The position numbers were made by a program, and so were the translations under genes. Below are positions 58,935-64,000 of a stretch of DNA of 64,000 nt, piece by piece. Under the pieces are notes generated by a model. It was not told the origin of the DNA, did not search any database, and saw nothing but the letters and a program-made list of their open reading frames with translations. The stretch's first letter is position 1; each line of letters opens with the position of its first letter. Source of the DNA: Schizophyllum amplum (Eukaryota > Basidiomycota > Agaricomycetes > Agaricales > Schizophyllaceae); the NCBI GenBank assembly GCA_007026445.1, contig VDMD01000007.1:248001-312000 (forward strand), in the 5' to 3' direction.

Positions 58935-61900
58935 ATGCGTAGAATTTCTCGGAACTGCAGCGGACTCTCCTTCCCTCGTGCTGGTACTGTCCTCAGCTCG
59001 GCGCGATCGTTCGCGTCCGCCTCTCAGCCCAGCTCTTCTCGAGGCTCGGGCGAGCATGAGGATCGCACAGAACGAGAGACGCCAGCCGGCACTCGCATAC
59101 GGAAACGCTACCGCAAACGCCCTCGCCTGGCAGCCAGCGAGCAAGACTCTCGCATGTCATATGGCATGTCGATGCAGTTTATCGACCGTCTTGCAGAAGC
59201 AAAGGCCTTCCCCACCAACCCAAGCAACTCCATGAAGCAGATACCGCGCGATCATAAGGACGAGGCGGCGCGCCTCAAGCAAAAGATCATGAGTGCGGGT
59301 GGGCGCGCGGTGTCGATGGAGAGGAAGGAGTTTGACGAAGAGGGGAAGGATGCACCGACGGTCATGCTCGAGGAACAGGAGTTGGACACTCAGATACCTA
59401 TAGGCTCATTCGTCGAGCTGCGTAGGTGAGCAAGCAATTGGACAAGTGACCCATGTGGCTAACTAACTATCTATACAGACGAAGCAACGCAATTCACGGC
59501 GTCATCATACGCCGCATCCCCGTGAACGGCAGGGCTGGCATCGACGTACTCACCTCCAGCGGCGAGATGTGGCAGGCCACTGAAGACGACGTGTTCTTCC
59601 ACATCGACAGCTTCCTCCCCGAGGACCTCGTGTCGCGCGCCGGCATCGAGGAAACCGCGACGAACAAGCACGAGCTCGCCGCGCGTACCAAGATCCTGCT
59701 CAAATTACGGGACATGGATCGCGACCTGGAGGAGCGGCGCGAGTCGTACAGTATCAGCCACGAAAGTATCTACGAGCAGTTCCGTGATCCCGACCCAAAC
59801 GCCTGGGGCAGAGTCTCCTCAGAGCAGGTCGCGCGGGCGGTCCTGCCCAAGGACAAGAAGCCGTCGATCGTCGACATCTTGGTCGCACACAAATTTCTGA
59901 ACGAGGGCAACCTGCATTTCCTCCGGCAGTACACCTTCATATCAAAGTCGCAGTACGATGTGCGGCCCAAGGCGCACGTCGAGCTGCTGACGAAGGTGCT
60001 ACAGTGGGCGCGCCCACGGGCGGGGCACAAGGACCAGCGCGCGATTCTGGACTCGTTCGCCGCGAAGGCCGCCGCGATCGTGCGCAAGCAGCAGGAGCTT
60101 ACCCACCAGACGCTCGACGAGCCGCTCACGCGCGTCCCCGCGCAGCACGTATGGTCCGAGAACGATTTGGTCATTTTGAAGACGATGTTCAACGCCATCG
60201 ACGTCCGCGGACACAGCTACGCCTACGAGCCGGCCATGTGGTATGTGCTGAGCAGGGTGTATCCGGACCTCGCCCATATCGACGACGACACGCTCGTCTC
60301 GACGCTGCGCGCGCTCGGCGTGCTCAGCCCCACGCTCAATAACTCGCTGCTGATGCCACCCCTGCGGCTGGAAATCAATTTGGAGGACCGTCAAGCCGTG
60401 CGCCGCCGGGACGACGCCGTTGTCGAGCGCAGCTCAGCAGCGGCGACGCGCCGAGCGACGCATCCCACTGCTCAAACATCACTTGGCCCGGAGGACCTGC
60501 ACGCAGTCGATCCCCTCGATGCGGTGCGCCATGACTGGGGCGACATGCCCGTGTACGTTGTCGACGATCTGAACGCGCACGAGCTCGACGATGGTGTCTC
60601 CGTCGAGAAGGACGGCGACAGTGTCTGGGTACACGTGCATGTGGCCGATCCGGCGTCGGTCCTCCCGCGCAGCCACATCTTCGTGCAACACGCCGCGGAG
60701 CGCGTGGAGTCGGTCTACCTCGACGACCGCACGTACAACCTGCTGCCCCCGTCGCTCGTGCAGCACCCGGTCTTTGGCGCGTCGCTCGGTGGCAAGAGGG
60801 AACGCCCTGACCGCGTGTTGACGTTCAGCACCAAAGTCAACGCGCAGGGCACGATCACGGATTTCGCGGTGCGCGCGGGCCTGGCGCGCAACGTCAAGAA
60901 ATTGTCGTACGACTCGGTGGACGCGGCGCTCGGGCTGCCGCGCAACCTGCCTGACTTCGCCTTCGGCATGCCGAAGGAGCTCCCCCACATACCGCTGGCC
61001 AATCTCGATGCGGCCGACCTCGACAATCTACGTCTTCTGCAGGACGTGGCGAAATGCCTCATCCAGCGGCGCTGCGACGACGGCATCTTCGTCAACAAGG
61101 AGTACAAGGCCAAGGCGTGGAGTGTGGCCCCCGGCCCAGAGAAAGACATCTGCTTTGAGCCCTCGAGCTTCCGCGGCATGCAGCGCATCGAGCTCGCCGT
61201 CGGGAACGTCAAGCTGGACACAGCGGGCATGCGGGGCATCATCGCAGAGGCGATGAAGCTCGCAGGCCGCGCGGCGTCGCTATACGGACTCAAACACGAC
61301 ATCCCGCTCATCCGGCGCTCCGCGTCTGCGCCGATGCCGCGCACGGACGCTGATATAGCGGCCCTACTCGATATGCGCGACGAGGAGGGGTACGTGAATT
61401 GGCATCATATCATGCGCCGGGTCGACATGCCGGGCGCGGGCAGTTATACCTTGCAGCCGCGCGCGCACTTCTCGCTGGGCGTGCCCGAGGGCGAGGGCTA
61501 CGTGCGCGTGACGAGCCCGCTGCGGCGCTTTGCGGACCTGCTCGCACACTACAACATCCACCACCGACTGCTAAACGCGCCGGGCCCCATGCCCTTCGAC
61601 ACCCGCGCGACGGAGGCGCACATGGAGGAGCTGCGCAGCATAACACGCCTCATGCGGCGCATCGAGTCGTCGCAGAACACGTACCGCACAGCGGTGTTCA
61701 TGCAGCAGTTTGTGGAGGACGTGCGGGTCGGGTGCGCGGATGGGACCGTGCTGCGCGATCTGGACGGTTATGTGACGATGAACACTGGGTTCGACAGCAA
61801 TGTGATGGATTTTAGGGTGGACTGTTATGTGCCGAAGCTCGGGTTGCGGTTGCGCGCGTACAAGGACGACGCGGCGCTGCCGCTGGTTGGTTTGGGGGAC

Positions 61901-61978
61901 CGTGTACGGCTGTCCATTACCGGTGCGCGCACAGGCTCGCTACCACATGTAATCGCTCGGATATCCGAGGTATGCTAA
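58935..61978 (+). CDS. DSS1: Mitochondrial 3'-5' exoribonuclease DSS1 (RNB family, degradosome)
   Basis: RNase II-family catalytic subunit of the mitochondrial degradosome, which with the Suv3 helicase degrades mitochondrial RNA. One intron (59426-59478) gives 996 residues. The start at 58935 (MRRISRNCSGLSFPR) gives an Arg/Ser-rich presequence lacking acids, suited to mitochondrial import. The RNB domain begins with the metal-binding motif VVDDLNAHELDDGVSVE (about 60.56 kb). There is a Glu where bacterial RNase II has its second Asp, as I recall for the Dss1-type HE-x-DDG variant. It continues VHVHVADPASVLP and YLDDRTYNLLPPSL, and has VTSPLRRFADLLAHY at about 61.52 kb. The end is ISEVC with TAA at 61976-61978. 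All main motifs are intact. Confidence 0.92.
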
Positions 61979-62353
61979 AATCTGTAGTGGGATATCTACC
62001 TTCTGCATCTATCCCGCTATGTCGCGCATATGCACTGTACACTACTCACGATCTATTCATCCCTACTCTACATTGTTTCTGTCGAATACAAGACGCCCCC
62101 GGACGGTCTGGGCGACCTCTTCTCACCACCATAATGACCAAATCGTGCGGGAAAATCGGCGAGGCGCGCCTGGCCGAGCGCCGCGCATTGTCTGCGAAGT
62201 GCAGAGTCCGCGTTCCACGTGGGTCTGAAAATGTCGAACCATCGGACGACGGACCATCAAAATTCGTACAAATAGCGCGTGAGGGATTTGTGCACCCCTA
62301 TCGACAGACCCGGCTTGTTCTCAACCGCTTCGTCGTCGCCGTCACCAGCGACA
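61979..62353. promoter_or_regulatory. CYP51 upstream region with CACGTGGG
   Basis: This is 375 bp between the DSS1 stop and the CYP51 start. An E-box CACGTGGG is at 62216-62223, 131 bp before the start codon. I do not see a clear ATCACCCCAC-type sterol regulatory element. Confidence 0.4.
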
Positions 62354-64000
62354 ATGAGCTCGAATTTCACGATGCCCAGCACGGACGCGTGGGCGGGGTA
62401 CTTTGCGCAGGCGGGCACCACGCTCTCGGACAACCCGAGCTACCTCTTGCTTGCTCTGGGGTCGTTTCCCATAGTTGCGGTGGTGCTGAACGTGTTGAAC
62501 CAGTTTGTGAGTGCAGACTGGACCTCTGGGGGTGCTTGCACTGACGACGAGCATAGCTTCCGAAGGACAGGACGCGTCCTCCAGTCGTGTTCCACTGGTT
62601 CCCGTTCATTGGGTCCGCAATTCACTATGGCATGGACCCCCTCGGTTTCTTCCTGTCCTGCCGGGAGAAGGTGCGTAAAAAAAAGTCTATAGAGTCACTG
62701 CTCATGCTAAACATCGCCCCAGTACGGCAACGTCTTCACCTTCATTCTCTTGGGTCGCAAAGTCACGGTCGCGCTCGGTGCTGCTGGCAATAACTTCATT
62801 CTCGGAGGCAAGTCGAATGTGTTCAACGCAGAGGACGCGTACACGGTGCGTCCGTATGATCCGTTTCCGAGTATCTCGACTAACATCGACGGCAGCACTT
62901 CACGACGCCGGTCTTCGGCAAGGACGTCGTGTACGACTGCCCCAACGACAAGTTCATGGAGCAGAAGAAGTTCATCAAATACTCGCTTACTGGCGACCGC
63001 TTCCGTGAATACGTGGGCATGATCACCGAGGAGGTCGAGGGCTTCATCAAAAAGGATGAGACGTTCGCGGCCTACCAGGCCAACTCGAAGGAATGGGCCA
63101 AGTTCGACGCTGTCGAGACGCTCTCTCAGATCACCATCCTGACCGCTGCCCGCACGCTTCAGGGCAAGGAGGTCCGGGACAACCTCGACAAGACTTTCGC
63201 GCACCTCTACTCCGACCTCGACGGTGGCTTCAAGCCGATCAACTTCCTGTTCCCGAATCTGCCGCTGGAGAGCTACCGCGCTCGCGACCGGGCCCACAAG
63301 AAGATTGCGGACTTCTACATTGACATCATACAAAAGCGCAAGAGCGGTACAACCGAGGTAGGGCTGCCTGCTAGCCGCCTTTTTCTCGCTTTACTGACAA
63401 GGTACTGCAGAATGTTGACGATGTCATGGGATACCTCATGCAGCAGAAGTACCGCAACGGCCAGCAGATCCCCGATCACGAAGTCGCACACATGCTCATC
63501 GCGCTTTTGATGGCGGGCCAGCACACAAGCTCTGCAACCGGTGCTTGGGCCACCCTGCACATCGCGGAAAACCCTGAGCTCGTGTGCGTATCGATGCTCA
63601 GTACCGAGCGTCTTTGACTGACTGTCTTTTTAGCGAGGTCATGTACGCTGAGCAGGTCAAGCACTTCGGCAACCCGGACGGCAGCTTCCGCGAGATGACC
63701 TTCGAGGAGATGCGCGACCTCCCCGTCCTAGACGCCGTCATTCGCGAGACCCTGCGCATGCACCCGCCCATCCACAGCATCATGCGCGGTGTTCGCGAGG
63801 ACGTGCCCGTTCCGACCTCGCTCGCCTCGCCGGACAAAGAGGGTGGCGTGTACATCATCCCTAAGGGCAACTATACGCTTGCCTCGCCGATTATGTCGCA
63901 GATGGACCCTTCGATCTGGGTGCACCCAGAGCGCTTTGAGACCGCGCGGTGGACGGACCCGGAAGGCTTCGCGAAGCAGGCGCTGAGGACGTACGACGAC
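62354..64000 (+). CDS. ERG11: Lanosterol 14-alpha-demethylase CYP51/ERG11 (3' partial)
   Basis: Endoplasmic-reticulum cytochrome P450 of ergosterol synthesis and the target of azole antifungals. The start [15 protein letters not shown] is at 62354, then a membrane anchor ([19 protein letters not shown]). Family motifs follow: [43 protein letters not shown] joined by splicing to [29 protein letters not shown], the I-helix [15 protein letters not shown] (about 63.5 kb) and the ExxR motif [14 protein letters not shown] (about 63.75 kb). The two tyrosines equivalent to Candida Y118 and Y132 are present. Introns include about 62511-62560, 62671-62722, 62845-62894, 63357-63410 and 63582-63633. The window ends before the heme-binding cysteine loop. 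Confidence 0.94.

Overview
The window is nuclear DNA of a filamentous basidiomycete, most likely an Agaricomycete (lineage is inference). The genes carry many 45-70 nt GT-AG introns and coding DNA is GC-rich. The fungal fatty acid synthase is one fused chain. There is also a Zn2Cys6 transcription factor pair, an F-box protein and two coiled-coil proteins of a style common in mushroom-forming fungi. It reads as an ordinary chromosomal interval: I see no virus, CRISPR array or intact transposon.

Layout. 1-1775 (+) is the 3' part of an MFS transporter. 1980-2058 (+) is an intron-containing tRNA-Ala(CGC). 2678-15537 (-) is the single-chain FAS (AT-ER-DH-MPT-ACP-KR-KS-PPT). 17249-19804 (-) is the DEAD-box helicase DBP5. 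21223-23425 (+) is Zn2Cys6 factor 1. 24280-27568 (-) is a secreted/membrane Kelch protein. 28604-30268 (-) is a tandem-PH protein. 30975-31638 (+) is acyl-CoA-binding protein. 31639-36633 is gene-poor and holds a fold-back element at 35332-36046. 36634-39090 (+) is Zn2Cys6 factor 2, a paralogue of factor 1. 41705-44966 (-) is the polyphosphate polymerase VTC4. 45359-47434 (-) is a formin-type GBD/FH3 protein without FH2. 48093-49545 (+) is an aldo-keto reductase. 49636-51182 (-) is an F-box protein. About 51700-52147 (-) is a decayed gene. 52629-53837 and 54493-55464 (+) are two membrane-anchored coiled-coil proteins. 55830-56343 holds a duplicated promoter-like module. 57129-58673 (-) is a C2H2 basic protein, divergent from the mitochondrial RNase DSS1 at 58935-61978 (+). 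62354-64000 (+) is CYP51/ERG11, cut by the window end.

Most genes are housekeeping and act independently. Three belong to lipid metabolism: FAS makes acyl-CoA, the acyl-CoA-binding protein carries it, and CYP51 acts in sterol synthesis. Their spacing does not suggest a cluster. VTC4 has CACGTGGG and inverted CACGTT sites just upstream, as in PHO-regulated promoters. The two zinc-cluster factors share two intron positions to the base and so derive from one ancestor.

The less explained parts are the fold-back element (35332-36046), the duplicated hairpin/CCAAT/TATA module (55830-56343), a cluster of TAGGCGCC octamers (19904-20960), the coiled-coil pair and the FH2-less formin-like protein. Gene models were spliced by eye. 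Where I summed exon lengths (both zinc-cluster factors, ACBP, Kelch, F-box, C2H2, DSS1) the total was divisible by three.
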